From positions 62,001-126,000 of the forward strand of contig NZ_CAMFLA010000002.1 of NCBI RefSeq assembly GCF_945957525.1: a stretch of 64,000 bases of DNA, in the 5' to 3' direction. The notes under the pieces were generated by a model, which saw nothing but the letters and a program-made list of their open reading frames with translations, was not told the DNA's origin and ran no database searches. This document shows, in pieces, positions 42,760 through 51,542 of the stretch (within the stretch, counting starts at the first letter, position 1; each line of letters starts with the position of its first letter). Source of the stretch: an uncultured Aquitalea sp. (lineage in GTDB: Bacteria; Pseudomonadota; Gammaproteobacteria; Burkholderiales; Chromobacteriaceae). A program made the position numbers and the translations under genes.

Positions 42760-43539
42760 ATGGCCAAGTATTTGACGCTAGAACGCCTGGGCCAGTCAGC
42801 AATCATTACCATCAACAACCCTCCTGCCAATCTGTGGAATCCCGACAGCCTGCGTGAGTTGGCAGTCATCGTCCGGGGTTTGCATGACGACGCGACTGTG
42901 CGTTCCGTGGTGATAACCGGCGCTGGCGAGGCCTTTTTTTCGGCAGGCGCTGATCTGAAGCTGTTCACAACTGGCGACCGCGAAACTGCGGCGGCCTTTC
43001 TGGATGCCTTCCACGATGCTTTTGCCGCGATTCGCGCTTATCCGGGCGTAACCGTGGCCGCCATTAACGGCTATGCGTTGGGCGGCGGTCTGGAGTGCGC
43101 GCTGATGTGCGACTACATGGTGGCGGAGCGAGGAGCGCGGCTGGGTTTGCCCGAGGGCAAGGTAGGCTTGATTCCCAGTGCTGGCGGCACCAAGACCCTG
43201 GCCGACAAGGTAGGGCGCGCATGGGCCAAGCGCATCGTGCTAGGTGGCGAGATTGTAACGGCGGAGAAGGCTTTCGAGATTGGCCTGGTCGAAGAGATTG
43301 TCGATTCCGGGTTTGCCAAGATAGTCGCCGTCAGCCTGGCCAACAAGGTGAGCGCGCAGGGGCCGGAGGCCGTGAGCGCTGCGCATGCCTTGATCGATGG
43401 CAGCGCTGAGCGAACGCTGGAAGCGCATCTGCAACTAGAGCGCGAAGCGGCGCTGGCCCTGATTGGCGGCGATGAGCAGAAAGAGGGCGTGGCGGCTTTT
43501 CTCGGCAAACGCGCGCCAAAGTGGGCGGATGAAGACTGA
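42760..43539 (+). CDS. Enoyl-CoA hydratase
   Basis: 259 residues from the ATG at 42760, with GAGG 8 bases upstream. Crotonase fold: oxyanion loop SAGADLKLF, catalytic Glu region GGGLECALMCDY and LGLPEGKVGLIPSAGG. It hydrates 2-enoyl-CoA in fatty-acid breakdown or a related pathway. A second in-frame start (GTG at 42748) is less likely. Confidence 0.9.
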   Translation: MAKYLTLERLGQSAIITINNPPANLWNPDSLRELAVIVRGLHDDATVRSVVITGAGEAFFSAGADLKLFTTGDRETAAAFLDAFHDAFAAIRAYPGVTVAAINGYALGGGLECALMCDYMVAERGARLGLPEGKVGLIPSAGGTKTLADKVGRAWAKRIVLGGEIVTAEKAFEIGLVEEIVDSGFAKIVAVSLANKVSAQGPEAVSAAHALIDGSAERTLEAHLQLEREAALALIGGDEQKEGVAAFLGKRAPKWADED

Positions 43540-43570
43540 ACAAAAAGGCCAGACCAACGGGGTAATAAAA

Positions 43571-43596
43571 AAAGGGATGCCGGATGGCATCCCTTT
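43571..43596. terminator. Bidirectional terminator
   Basis: 11-bp stem AAAGGGATGCC / GGCATCCCTTT, loop GGAT, between the convergent enoyl-CoA hydratase and parvulin genes; flanked by A and T runs. Confidence 0.88.
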
Positions 43597-43615
43597 GTTT
43601 TTGCCGTGATCCGGA

Positions 43616-44401
43616 TTATTGCTGGATCTTGGCCTGGGCTTTCAGGTCGCCCACGAATTTTTCCACTCGCGCGCCCATCAGGCGTTGCGCCAGTTGCGGC
43701 TTGGCCTCATCCAGCGACGGTACATTGCGCTGGGTGCGGATGCCGTCCAGCTTGATCACGTGCCAGCCGTACTCGGTTTTTACCGGGGTGGCGGTAACCT
43801 GACCCTTGCTCAGCTTGGCGAGGGCTTCGGCAAACGGGGCAACGAAGGTGCCCGGCTCTTGCCAGTCCAGATCGCCGCCGTTCTGCTTGCTGCCCGGATC
43901 AAGAGACTTTTCCTTGGCCAGGGTTTCAAAAGCCTTGCCCTTGCGCAGGGATTCGATGATGGCCTTGGCTTCAGCCTCGGTTTTCACCAGGATGTGGCGG
44001 GCGTGGTACTGCTTGGTTTCCGGTACGGAAGCTACCAGCTTGTCGTATTCGGCCTTGATCTGGTCGTCGGTAACCGGATTGGCTTTCTGGAAGTCCTTGA
44101 TCACGCGATTGGCCAGCGCCATCGCTTGCATGTTTTCCATTTCGGCCTTGAAGTCCGGGGTCTTGTCCAGGCCCTTCTTCACGGCTTCCTGACGCAACAC
44201 TTCGGCGGTGATCAGCTGATCCTTCACCATGTCGGCCATTTTCGGGTCGGCAGTCTGGCCTTGGCCTTGGTCCTGCATCATTTTCACCACGGCGTCGATG
44301 CGCGCCTGGGAAATTTCAGCGCCATTCACGGACGGACCGGCGGCGAAGGAGGAGGTGCTCAGGGCAACCAGCAGGGCGCTGGCCAGCAGGGTCTTGCGCA
44401 T
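43616..44401 (-). CDS. Periplasmic parvulin-type peptidyl-prolyl isomerase, copy 1
   Basis: 261 residues with signal peptide (cleavage after SFA). Central SurA-like N-terminal helices, then a parvulin domain (YHARHILVKTEAEAKAII, GGDLDWQEPGTF, TEYGWHVIKLDGI). A folding helper in the periplasm. It is downstream of a paralogue with the same architecture. Confidence 0.93.
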   Translation of the reverse strand: MRKTLLASALLVALSTSSFAAGPSVNGAEISQARIDAVVKMMQDQGQGQTADPKMADMVKDQLITAEVLRQEAVKKGLDKTPDFKAEMENMQAMALANRVIKDFQKANPVTDDQIKAEYDKLVASVPETKQYHARHILVKTEAEAKAIIESLRKGKAFETLAKEKSLDPGSKQNGGDLDWQEPGTFVAPFAEALAKLSKGQVTATPVKTEYGWHVIKLDGIRTQRNVPSLDEAKPQLAQRLMGARVEKFVGDLKAQAKIQQ

Positions 44402-44437
44402 GTTTGATTCCTGTTCGTTCGTGTTGTCGGGTGTTGC

Positions 44438-45226
44438 TTACTGGATCTTGGCTTTGGCGCGCAGATCTTCCACGGCCTTGTTCACATACTCTTCCTGCAG
44501 TTGACGCAGGATTTGCGGCTTGACTTCGGACAGCGGCGGCAGTTGGGCGTCGCGGATCTCCATCACCTTGAACACGTGCCAGCCCATGCGGGTTTGCATC
44601 GGCTTGGTGGTGTATTGGTTCTTGCCCAGCGGCTTCAGCACTTCGGCCAGCGGTTGTTCCATGCGGGAGAGGTTGCCCCAGCCCATGTCGCCGCCGGTTT
44701 GCTTGGCGGATGGGTCGAGCGAGCGGGTCTTGGCCAGTTCTTCAAACTTGCCACCCTTCTTCAGCGCATCGATCACTTTTTGCGCCTCGACTTCGCTGCC
44801 TACGACGATCTGGGCGGCGTGAACGTCCTTGGTGCCGGCGAATTTGCCCTGGGTTTCCTTGTAGCGCGCGTCTACCTGCGCGTCGGAAATGTTGCTTTCC
44901 TTGATCAGGTCGGCAAACAGCGCTTCGCGCAGCATGTCCTGGCGCACTTCGTCCATGCGCTTGGTGAATGCGGGTTGCTTGTCCAGGCTGCGGCGCTGGG
45001 CTTCCTGCAGTACCAGTTCGCGGCTGACCAGCGTGTCTTTCACTTGCTGGCGAAGGGCGGGGGAGTCCTGGACGTTGCCGCCGCTGTTCTGGATTACGAC
45101 GTTGACTGCGGCGTCGAGGTCGGCCTTGTCGATGGCTTTGCCGTTGACCACGGCGACGGATTCGGCCATGACCGGGAGGCTGATGGCGGAGGCCAGCAGC
45201 AGGGCTGCGATGCGAGAGTGCTTCAT
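44438..45226 (-). CDS. Periplasmic parvulin-type peptidyl-prolyl isomerase, copy 2
   Basis: 262 residues, signal peptide ending PVMA. Parvulin domain with VHAAQIVVGSEVEAQKVI, GGDMGWGNLSRME and TRMGWHVFKVMEI; the first His of the usual RHIL motif is replaced (AAQIV), so catalysis may be weaker. Tandem duplicate of copy 1. Part of the leftward yciB-yciI-bolA-ppi-ppi gene run. Confidence 0.92.
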   Translation of the reverse strand: MKHSRIAALLLASAISLPVMAESVAVVNGKAIDKADLDAAVNVVIQNSGGNVQDSPALRQQVKDTLVSRELVLQEAQRRSLDKQPAFTKRMDEVRQDMLREALFADLIKESNISDAQVDARYKETQGKFAGTKDVHAAQIVVGSEVEAQKVIDALKKGGKFEELAKTRSLDPSAKQTGGDMGWGNLSRMEQPLAEVLKPLGKNQYTTKPMQTRMGWHVFKVMEIRDAQLPPLSEVKPQILRQLQEEYVNKAVEDLRAKAKIQ

Positions 45227-45251
45227 GTTATCCCCTGGTTATTTCTGCAAT

Positions 45252-45518
45252 TCAGATTTCTTCGGGTGTCAGCGCGCGGATGGCCAGCGCGTGAACCCGG
45301 GTCTTCATCAACTCGCCCAGCGTGTCGTACACCAGGCGATGGCGCGCCACGCGCGAAAGCCCGGCAAAACGGCCGCTGACGATGGTGAGCGTATAGTGTC
45401 CGCCGCCGGAGCGGGCGCCGGCATGGCCTGCATGCTCTGCGCTGTCGTCATCGAGCTGGATGTGTTCGGGCGCCAGTGCGGTCAGAGCCTGCTCAAGCAG
45501 CGCTACGGTGTCGCTCAT
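45252..45518 (-). CDS. BolA family protein
   Basis: 88 residues. BolA core ([25 protein letters not shown], split here) with the conserved [13 protein letters not shown]. It acts with monothiol glutaredoxins in iron-sulfur handling. It overlaps the YciI gene by 4 bases. Confidence 0.88.
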   Translation of the reverse strand: MSDTVALLEQALTALAPEHIQLDDDSAEHAGHAGARSGGGHYTLTIVSGRFAGLSRVARHRLVYDTLGELMKTRVHALAIRALTPEEI

Positions 45519-45817
45519 GCGGGAAAAACCTTGCGGAAAGGCTTGACGTCCACTTCGGCGTAGACGCCAGCGGATACATAGGGATCGGCGGCAGCCCAGG
45601 CTTGCGCGGCTTCGAGGGATTCAAACTCAGCCACGATCAGGCTGCCGGTGAATCCGGCCGGGCCGGGGTCGATGCTGTCGATGGCCGGGCAGGGACCGGC
45701 CAGCACCAGGCGGCCGGCTTCCTGCAGGGCTTGCAGACGGGCGAGGTGTTCCGGGCGCGCGGCAAGACGATTGGCCAGAGAGCCGGGGTGGTCCTTGCCA
45801 TTGATGATGTACAGCAT
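45515..45817 (-). CDS. yciI: YciI family protein
   Basis: 100 residues, dimeric alpha/beta barrel fold: [20 protein letters not shown], with the His-Asp pair typical of the family (KDHPGS and the [13 protein letters not shown] region). Reaction unknown. It sits 2 bases after yciB. Confidence 0.9.
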   Translation of the reverse strand: MLYIINGKDHPGSLANRLAARPEHLARLQALQEAGRLVLAGPCPAIDSIDPGPAGFTGSLIVAEFESLEAAQAWAAADPYVSAGVYAEVDVKPFRKVFPA

Positions 45818-45819
45818 GT

Positions 45820-46353
45820 TTATTTCTTTTCCTCAATGTATTTGGAAAGGAACAGGCTTTGGCCGACGACGAACAGCACCATCAGTCCTAGGCCGCCGAA
45901 CAGCTTGAAGTTCACCCAGATGTCGCGGTCGAAGTGGAAAGCGACAAACAGGTTGAGCGCGCCCATGCCGGCGAAAAATGCTATCCACGACAGAGTCAGC
46001 CTGCGCCATACCGGCGCAGGCAGTTCCAATTGCTGACCCATGAGCAGCTTGAGACCGTTGCGTCCGGCCAGCTCGCTGACCAGCAGGGCACCGCCCATCA
46101 GCCAGTACATCACAGTGGGCTTCCAGATGATGAAGCGATCGTCGTGAAAGATCAGTGTGGCCGCGCCCAGCAACAGGCAGATGCCCAGGCTGATCCACTG
46201 CATGGTGTCGATCTTGCGATGACGGATCCAGGTCCAGGCAAACAGGATGACGGTGGCGGCGATCAGAACCTTGGTGGCAAGGAAGATGTCGTGGTTGAGC
46301 CAGTATGCTGCAAAGAACAGCACAATGGGCAGGAAGTCTGTTAACAATTTCAT
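45820..46353 (-). CDS. yciB: Inner-membrane septation protein YciB
   Basis: 177 residues from [17 protein letters not shown]. Five helices, the family hallmark [11 protein letters not shown] and the end [21 protein letters not shown]. Linked to envelope synthesis and division. First gene of the leftward run. Confidence 0.93.
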   Translation of the reverse strand: MKLLTDFLPIVLFFAAYWLNHDIFLATKVLIAATVILFAWTWIRHRKIDTMQWISLGICLLLGAATLIFHDDRFIIWKPTVMYWLMGGALLVSELAGRNGLKLLMGQQLELPAPVWRRLTLSWIAFFAGMGALNLFVAFHFDRDIWVNFKLFGGLGLMVLFVVGQSLFLSKYIEEKK

Positions 46354-46414
46354 GCGGCAGATTATGGGGGCAGCCTGCCGGCAATACAAGCCGCCGGCAG
46401 GAGAGAAATCAGGC

Positions 46415-47356
46415 TCAGGCCTTGCCTTGTTTGACGATGCTCATGGCGGTGGCCACCAGCGAACTGACGTCGGCGGCATTGGCCGGCAGCAGAATGGTGT
46501 TGCCTTCCTTCGCCAGTTGGCCGAAGGCCGCCACATATTGTTCCGCCACCTTCAGGTTGACGGCTTCGAGACCACCGTCCTGCTTCACGGCCCCCGCCAC
46601 GCGGGCGATGGCGTCGGCGGTGGCGTCGGCCACCAGTCGCAGGGCTTCGGCTTCGCCCTGCGCCTTGTTGATGGCGGCCTGGCGCGAGCCTTCGGAGTTA
46701 TTGATGGTGGCCTGCATTTCCCCCTGGGATTTCTGGATGGCCGCCTCGCGCGCGCCGGTTGCCAGGTTGATCTGCTCCATCTTAAGACCTTCGGACTGGG
46801 CGATGCGGGCGCGTTTTTCCCGTTCGGCGGTGATCTGCGCCTGCATGGCGTGCAGGATGTCTTGTGGCGGCACCAGATCCTTGATTTCGTAGCGCAGCAC
46901 TTTCACGCCCCAATTGATGGCGGCTTCGTCCAGCGCGGCCACCACCGTCTGGTTGATTTCATCGCGCTCTTCGAAGGTTTTGTCCAGCTCCATCTTGCCG
47001 ATGACCGAGCGCAAGGTGGTTTGGGCCAGCTGGGTGATGGCAATAATGTAGTCGCTGGTGCCGTAGGAGGCGCGCTGGGGGTCGGTAATCTGGAAGTAGA
47101 GGATGCCGTCCACTTTCAGTTGGGTGTTGTCGCGCGTGATGCAGATCTGGCTGGGCACATCCAGCGGGATTTCCTTCAGGCTGTGGCGATAGGCCAAGCG
47201 GTCGACAAAGGGGATGATGATGTTCAGGCCGGGCGTCAGGGTGGCGTGATAACGGCCAAGACGCTCAATGATGAAGGCGTGCTGTTGCGGTACCACCTTG
47301 ACCGATTTGATGATGAAGACAAGGACGGCAAGAAAGAGAATAAGGGCGAATTCCAT
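46415..47356 (-). CDS. qmcA: SPFH/stomatin-like protein (QmcA, paraslipin)
   Basis: 313 residues: N-terminal membrane helix (ALILFLAVLVFIIKSV), SPFH domain (VPQQHAFIIERLGRYH, TLTPGLNIIIPFVDR), then a long Ala/Glu-rich coiled coil. It forms membrane scaffolds and pairs with the NfeD protein encoded just upstream. A GTTGGCCGAA motif lies at 46517-46526. Confidence 0.93.
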   Translation of the reverse strand: MEFALILFLAVLVFIIKSVKVVPQQHAFIIERLGRYHATLTPGLNIIIPFVDRLAYRHSLKEIPLDVPSQICITRDNTQLKVDGILYFQITDPQRASYGTSDYIIAITQLAQTTLRSVIGKMELDKTFEERDEINQTVVAALDEAAINWGVKVLRYEIKDLVPPQDILHAMQAQITAEREKRARIAQSEGLKMEQINLATGAREAAIQKSQGEMQATINNSEGSRQAAINKAQGEAEALRLVADATADAIARVAGAVKQDGGLEAVNLKVAEQYVAAFGQLAKEGNTILLPANAADVSSLVATAMSIVKQGKA

Positions 47357-47359
47357 GGT

Positions 47360-47785
47360 CTAGCGTCTCTCCGGAGGCTGGGTGCTGAGAATGAAAAGGT
47401 TGCCGTCGCGGCGGATGATCCAGCCCTGTTCGGCGTCGGGCGCATCATGGCCGAAGCGTGCGTCCCATTCCGTGCCGCGATAGTGGACGCGCAACAGGCC
47501 GGTAGCGTCGCGTCGCAGAACGCGCACGCTTTGTCCGATATCCGGGTCGTCAAGTTCCGCAGAGGGGGATGGGAGCCGTCGTCGTTTCCACCAGGACACA
47601 AGGCAAACACCCGCCGCGCCAGCGATGCTGGCGGCAATGAATTGAGGGATGTCGCTCAGCCCGATCAGCGCGGCGAGGCCGCCAATGGATAAAGCCAGCG
47701 CTACCACCAGCAAATAGAATGTGCCGGTCATGAACTCGGCGATCAATGCGAACAGCGCGCCGACAAACCATGTGACGAGGGTCAA
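47360..47785 (-). CDS. NfeD-like membrane protein
   Basis: 141 residues from a TTG at 47785 with AGGA upstream; the longer open frame is not family-like. Two or three helices (TWFVGALFALIAEFM, FYLLVVALALSIGGLAALIG), then a C-terminal OB-fold (GQSVRVLRRDATGLLRVHYRG, GWIIRRDGNLFIL). Standard partner of the SPFH protein. Confidence 0.85.
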   Translation of the reverse strand: MTLVTWFVGALFALIAEFMTGTFYLLVVALALSIGGLAALIGLSDIPQFIAASIAGAAGVCLVSWWKRRRLPSPSAELDDPDIGQSVRVLRRDATGLLRVHYRGTEWDARFGHDAPDAEQGWIIRRDGNLFILSTQPPERR

Positions 47786-47867
47786 GTGGGTAATCCTGTC
47801 ATGACAACCGGAATATTGTGCGGTAGTCGGCCGCGCGCGGCAAGGAAGGCCGGTGCCGGCGCTGGTT

Positions 47868-47996
47868 TTAGGTGTGGTCGATATCGGGCAGATAGTGCGA
47901 CAGGCGGGCGGACGCTTCCGGGGCGAGCCAGAATTTGTCCAGCACCAGCCAGAGGGTTTCTGCAATCAGCGTTGCCGAGACGAGAAAGAGCGTCAT
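47868..47996 (-). CDS. 42-residue small membrane protein, unknown
   Basis: Reads MTLFLVSATLIAETLWLVLD then KFWLAPEASARLSHYLPDID. Supported by CAGGAG 8 bases before the ATG and by the membrane-helix-like N terminus. It lies upstream of the nfeD-qmcA pair on the same strand. No known family. Confidence 0.5.
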   Translation of the reverse strand: MTLFLVSATLIAETLWLVLDKFWLAPEASARLSHYLPDIDHT

Positions 47997-48119
47997 GATT
48001 GTCGCTCCTGTGGTGGGTGATGATTTCAGACTAGACCGCGCAGCGGCTTTTGTCCTGTGTGGCGCGAGGCAAAAGGTTTACCATGCAGGCCGGTATATAA
48101 GAATTGTGTGACAGCTTGC

Positions 48120-48722
48120 ATGTATCAATTGGCAGCGCCCTGCAAGGCGGAAATCGATATCAAGAAAAGCCGCTTTCTCGCCTATCTCTACCCGGTGGAA
48201 AACCGCCAGCAGGCCATGGCGCATTTGCAGGCCCTGCGCGAGCGCTACCCCGACGCCCGGCACTACTGTAGCGTTTTGCTCACGCAGGGGGATAGTATGC
48301 TGGACGACGACGGAGAGCCCTCCGGCACAGCAGCCAGGCCGATGTACAACGTACTGTCGCACAAGTCGCTGGTGAATGTGTTGGCCGTGGTCGTGCGGTA
48401 TTTTGGCGGCGTGAAGCTGGGTGCCGGCGGGCTGGTGCGGGCCTATACCCAAGCAGTGAACGAGGCGCTGACGCAAGCCGTTTTGCAGCCGGTGGTGCTG
48501 ATGGCGGTGATCGAGGCGCGGACGGGGTTTGCCGAAGAGTCCCGTCTGAGAAGGCATTGCGCCGACGCGGATGTCGTTGTGCTGGGCGCGCGGTACGGCG
48601 AGGATGTGGTGCTCACCCTGCAGTTGCCGGCGGATGCGATTGATAGCGCCACAAGCCGCTTGCGCGACCTGATGGCGGGTGATGTATATTTCATGACGGA
48701 TGCAACTGTCGGGGGCGGCTGA
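48120..48722 (+). CDS. YigZ/IMPACT family protein
   Basis: About 200 residues. The IMPACT domain is clear: EIDIKKSRFLAYLYPVEN, DARHYCSVLL, DDDGEPSGTAARPM, LVNVLAVVVRYFGGVKLGAGGL. Related to translation-linked regulators; the bacterial function is poorly defined. No ribosome site marks the start; GTG at 48108 is possible. Confidence 0.88.
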   Translation: MYQLAAPCKAEIDIKKSRFLAYLYPVENRQQAMAHLQALRERYPDARHYCSVLLTQGDSMLDDDGEPSGTAARPMYNVLSHKSLVNVLAVVVRYFGGVKLGAGGLVRAYTQAVNEALTQAVLQPVVLMAVIEARTGFAEESRLRRHCADADVVVLGARYGEDVVLTLQLPADAIDSATSRLRDLMAGDVYFMTDATVGGG

Positions 48723-48839
48723 AGATCAGCGCTTCGCTGGCTGCGGCGTTCAATACCGACTATCAAGAATGCAACTCCGGGACGTGCGACGCTTTGACGT
48801 CTGCTTTCCGGCTACAACGGGCAAACAGGGGAGAGGTTT

Positions 48840-49769
48840 ATGTCGCAGCAGCAATTTCGACTGGTGACGCGCAGCGATTTCGACGGACTGGTGTGCGCGG
48901 TCCTGCTCAACGAGTTGGGCCTGGTGAACGACATCAAATTCGTGCATCCCAAGGATATGCAGGACGGCAAGGTGGAGATCAGTGATCGCGACATTACCAC
49001 CAATCTGCCTTATGTGCCGGGCGTGCATCTGGCGTTTGATCACCATCTGTCCGAAACCCTGCGCAACAAGCAGCAGGACAATCACATCATCGACCCCGCT
49101 GCGCCGTCGGCGGCGCGGGTGGTGTACGACTATTACGGCGGCAAGAAAACCTTCCCCAGAATCAGCGATGAAATGATGGCCGCGGTGGACAAGGCCGATT
49201 CTGCGCAGTTTTCCCGCGAGGAAATCCTGAATCCGGAAGGCTGGGTGCTGCTTAACTACTTGATGGATGCCCGCACTGGGCTTGGGCGATTCAAGAACTT
49301 CACTGTCAGCAACTATCAGTTGATGATGGACCTGATTCGGTACTGCCGGGATCACAGCATTGATGAAATCCTGGCCCTGCCGGACGTGAAAGAGCGGGTG
49401 GATCTGTATTCGGAATACCAGGTGCAGGCCAAAGAGCAGATTGAGCGCTGCGCCAAGGTGTATGGCAATCTGGTGCTGCTCAATCTGCTGCGCGAGGAAA
49501 CCATCTACCCGGCCAACCGCTTCTTGATTTATGCCCTGTTTCCGGAGTGCAATATCTCCATCCACATGATGTGGGGGCTAAACCGGCAAAATATTGTCTT
49601 TGCCTGCGGCAAATCCATTATCGATCGCTCCTCGCGCACCAATGTCGGCGCACTGATGCTGCAGTACGGCGGGGGTGGTCACGAGGCGGCCGGTACCTGT
49701 CAGGTCAATCTCGATCAGTACGAAGACATTCGCGACGAATTGATTTCCCGTATCCGCGCGCAAGGCTGA
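48840..49769 (+). CDS. DHH/DHHA1 family phosphoesterase
   Basis: 309 residues with GGGGAGAGG upstream. Metal motifs: TRSDFDGLVCAVL near the N terminus, AFDHHLSE (DHH) and a second Asp in VDKADSAQF; C-terminal DHHA1 nucleotide-binding stretch GGGGHEAAGTCQV. Fits oligoribonuclease/NrnA-like or exopolyphosphatase-like enzymes; the substrate is uncertain. Confidence 0.88.
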   Translation: MSQQQFRLVTRSDFDGLVCAVLLNELGLVNDIKFVHPKDMQDGKVEISDRDITTNLPYVPGVHLAFDHHLSETLRNKQQDNHIIDPAAPSAARVVYDYYGGKKTFPRISDEMMAAVDKADSAQFSREEILNPEGWVLLNYLMDARTGLGRFKNFTVSNYQLMMDLIRYCRDHSIDEILALPDVKERVDLYSEYQVQAKEQIERCAKVYGNLVLLNLLREETIYPANRFLIYALFPECNISIHMMWGLNRQNIVFACGKSIIDRSSRTNVGALMLQYGGGGHEAAGTCQVNLDQYEDIRDELISRIRAQG

Positions 49770-49784
49770 GCCTGTCCTGCCTGA

Positions 49785-49825
49785 CAAAAGGTTGGCCGAA
49801 GCAATCGCTTCGGCCAACCTTTTTG
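49785..49825 (+). terminator. Terminator built from an inverted pair of the GTTGGCCGAA motif
   Basis: Stem AAAAGGTTGGCCGAAGC (to 49802) with GCTTCGGCCAACCTTTT, 4-nt loop AATC, then T-rich sequence. Both arms carry one full motif copy (49791-49800 plus, 49809-49818 minus). This is the arrangement used by Neisseria uptake-sequence terminators. Confidence 0.92.
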
Positions 49826-49884
49826 TTTTGCGCAAGCGGCTTGCTTGTGGCTTCTCCGGCAGCCTGCGCCAGTCCGGTGAAGGT

Positions 49885-50550
49885 TCAGCCGCGCAACTGT
49901 TTCAGCAGCGGCAAGGCTTCGTGCAGATCGCGACAGACCGCCAGGGTGCCGGCGCTGTCTTCGCTGGTGGGAGTGAGGATGTCCGGCACCATGATGACGC
50001 GCATGCCGGCCGCTTGCGCCGCGCGCACGCCATATACCGAGTCTTCCAGTACGACGCATTGCGCGGGCGCCACATCCAGCAAGGCCGCCGCGGCCAGATA
50101 GATGTCCGGCGCGGGTTTGGTGTTGGCAACCTCGTCGCCGGCCACGGTATGGCGGAAGAAGCGCTGCAGCCCGGTGCGCGCCAGCTTCAGGTCGCACAAT
50201 TCGCGCTGGGTGGAGGTGGCTACCGCCCGCGGCAAAACGGTGTCTTCCGCCCATTGCAACACATCGAAAATGCCGGGTTTCACGCGTAATTCGCCATGAG
50301 CGAGCAGGCGGCGATAATGGCGCCGGCAGCTTGCGCTCAGCGTTTCAGCGAGGGAGCGATCCTGAAAGTGCCCGGCAATGAAATCCACGCACTTGTGTAC
50401 GGACAGGCCCACCATACCGAGGATGAGCGCCTCGTCGATGGGTTGGCCGACTTCCTCGGCCGCCAGGCGCCAGGCATCGCCGCTAACGCTTTCGGTGTCG
50501 ATCATCAGGCCGTCCATATCAAACAACAGGGCGGTGAAGGGTGCTTGCAT
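49885..50550 (-). CDS. HAD-family phosphatase (beta-phosphoglucomutase-like)
   Basis: 221 residues. HAD motif I FDMDGLMIDTES, motif II around VATSTQRELC, motif III Lys in NTKPAPDIYLAAA, motif IV VVLEDSVYGVRAA. The cap domain lies after motif I, as in the YniC/PGMB group, which dephosphorylates sugar phosphates. Its promoter region is shared with the divergent ParA-like gene. Confidence 0.9.
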   Translation of the reverse strand: MQAPFTALLFDMDGLMIDTESVSGDAWRLAAEEVGQPIDEALILGMVGLSVHKCVDFIAGHFQDRSLAETLSASCRRHYRRLLAHGELRVKPGIFDVLQWAEDTVLPRAVATSTQRELCDLKLARTGLQRFFRHTVAGDEVANTKPAPDIYLAAAALLDVAPAQCVVLEDSVYGVRAAQAAGMRVIMVPDILTPTSEDSAGTLAVCRDLHEALPLLKQLRG

Positions 50551-50680
50551 GGCTTGTCCTTGTGTACGGCTGCAGCCGCAGTGTGTGGTGAAGCAGTATG
50601 CCAGATAAATTGCCGGCTGCCGGCCCGGCGTCGCCTCGCTCTGGTATAGTGGGTCGTCCTACGCTCGATGGAGAGTCTGC

Positions 50681-51364
50681 GTGCAGTCCGTGTTAGTAGC
50701 CAACCCCAAGGGGGGCAGCGGCAAATCTACTTTGGCGACTAATCTCGCCGGGTACTTTGCCAGTTCCGGCCGCAAGGTCATGTTGGGCGACGTTGATCGT
50801 CAACAATCCTCACTCAGGTGGTTGGCCGAAAGAGACGCGGCCTTGCCGCCCATCGTTGGCTGGGAGATAGAGCCCGGCGCGCCGGCCAAACCGCCCAAGG
50901 GCACCGAGATGGTGATTCTCGACAGCGGGGCTGGTTTGCACGGCAAAAAGCTGGCGGCGCTGGTGTCCCGTGTGGAGCGCATTCTGGTGCCGATTCAGCC
51001 GTCTCCCTTCGACATGTGGGCGAGCGGAGAGTTTTTCGAGCAGCTGCTGGCGGAAAAGGCCGTGCGCAAGAACAAGGTTTTCATGGCGGTAGTGGGCATG
51101 CGGGTGGATCCGCGCACCCGCTCGGCCAAGGAGCTGGAACGTTTTCTTGAAAGTCACGATGTGCCGGTGCTCAGTTGGCTGCGCGACACTCAGCTGTATG
51201 TGCAGGCTGCCGCCAACGGTATGACCCTGTTTGATTTGCCCGCCTCCCGCACGGCCAAGGATCGCGAGGCCTGGAAGCCCATTTTGCACTGGTTGGGCGA
51301 GCCGGCCGCCACAGCCGTCGCGGCAGATTCCGGCAAAGACCCGGAGTGTTGGTTTGATAAATAA
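50681..51364 (+). CDS. ParA/MinD-family ATPase (orphan)
   Basis: 227 residues from a GTG. Deviant Walker A KGGSGKSTLATN, then a shortened switch region GDVDRQQSSLRWLAERD and LDSGAGLHGKKL. It lacks a neighbouring parB or DNA-binding gene. Such short orphan ParA-like proteins position cargo such as chemoreceptors, pili or polysaccharide machinery. A chemoreceptor lies 1.3 kb downstream, which is suggestive only. A motif copy lies at 50821-50830. Confidence 0.85.
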   Translation: MQSVLVANPKGGSGKSTLATNLAGYFASSGRKVMLGDVDRQQSSLRWLAERDAALPPIVGWEIEPGAPAKPPKGTEMVILDSGAGLHGKKLAALVSRVERILVPIQPSPFDMWASGEFFEQLLAEKAVRKNKVFMAVVGMRVDPRTRSAKELERFLESHDVPVLSWLRDTQLYVQAAANGMTLFDLPASRTAKDREAWKPILHWLGEPAATAVAADSGKDPECWFDK

Positions 51365-51386
51365 TCTTCATGTGAAGAAATAATGC

Positions 51387-51542
51387 TTGACGCGAAGATA
51401 GTTGCAGCGTAGCTTGTATCCGTAATTGCGTGCGGCCCGGACGGGCGACGCAGGTACCACTGCACACGGGAGCCTATACGGCTCCCGCGTTTATTTGGGG
51501 CCCCTGTGTTTTCTTAATGAATCCGTCCGAAGGAATTACCGC
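51387..51542 (+). promoter_or_regulatory. Promoter and structured leader of GMP reductase
   Basis: Candidate -35 TTGACG (51387) with TAGCTT at 51410 (17-base spacing). The following leader can fold into three hairpins: GCCCGGACGGGC (about 51435), GCAGGTACCACTGC (about 51450), and an 8-bp stem CGGGAGCC / GGCTCCCG (51467-51487) followed by CGTTTATTT. The last could act as an attenuator. I recognise no known riboswitch class. Confidence 0.5.
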
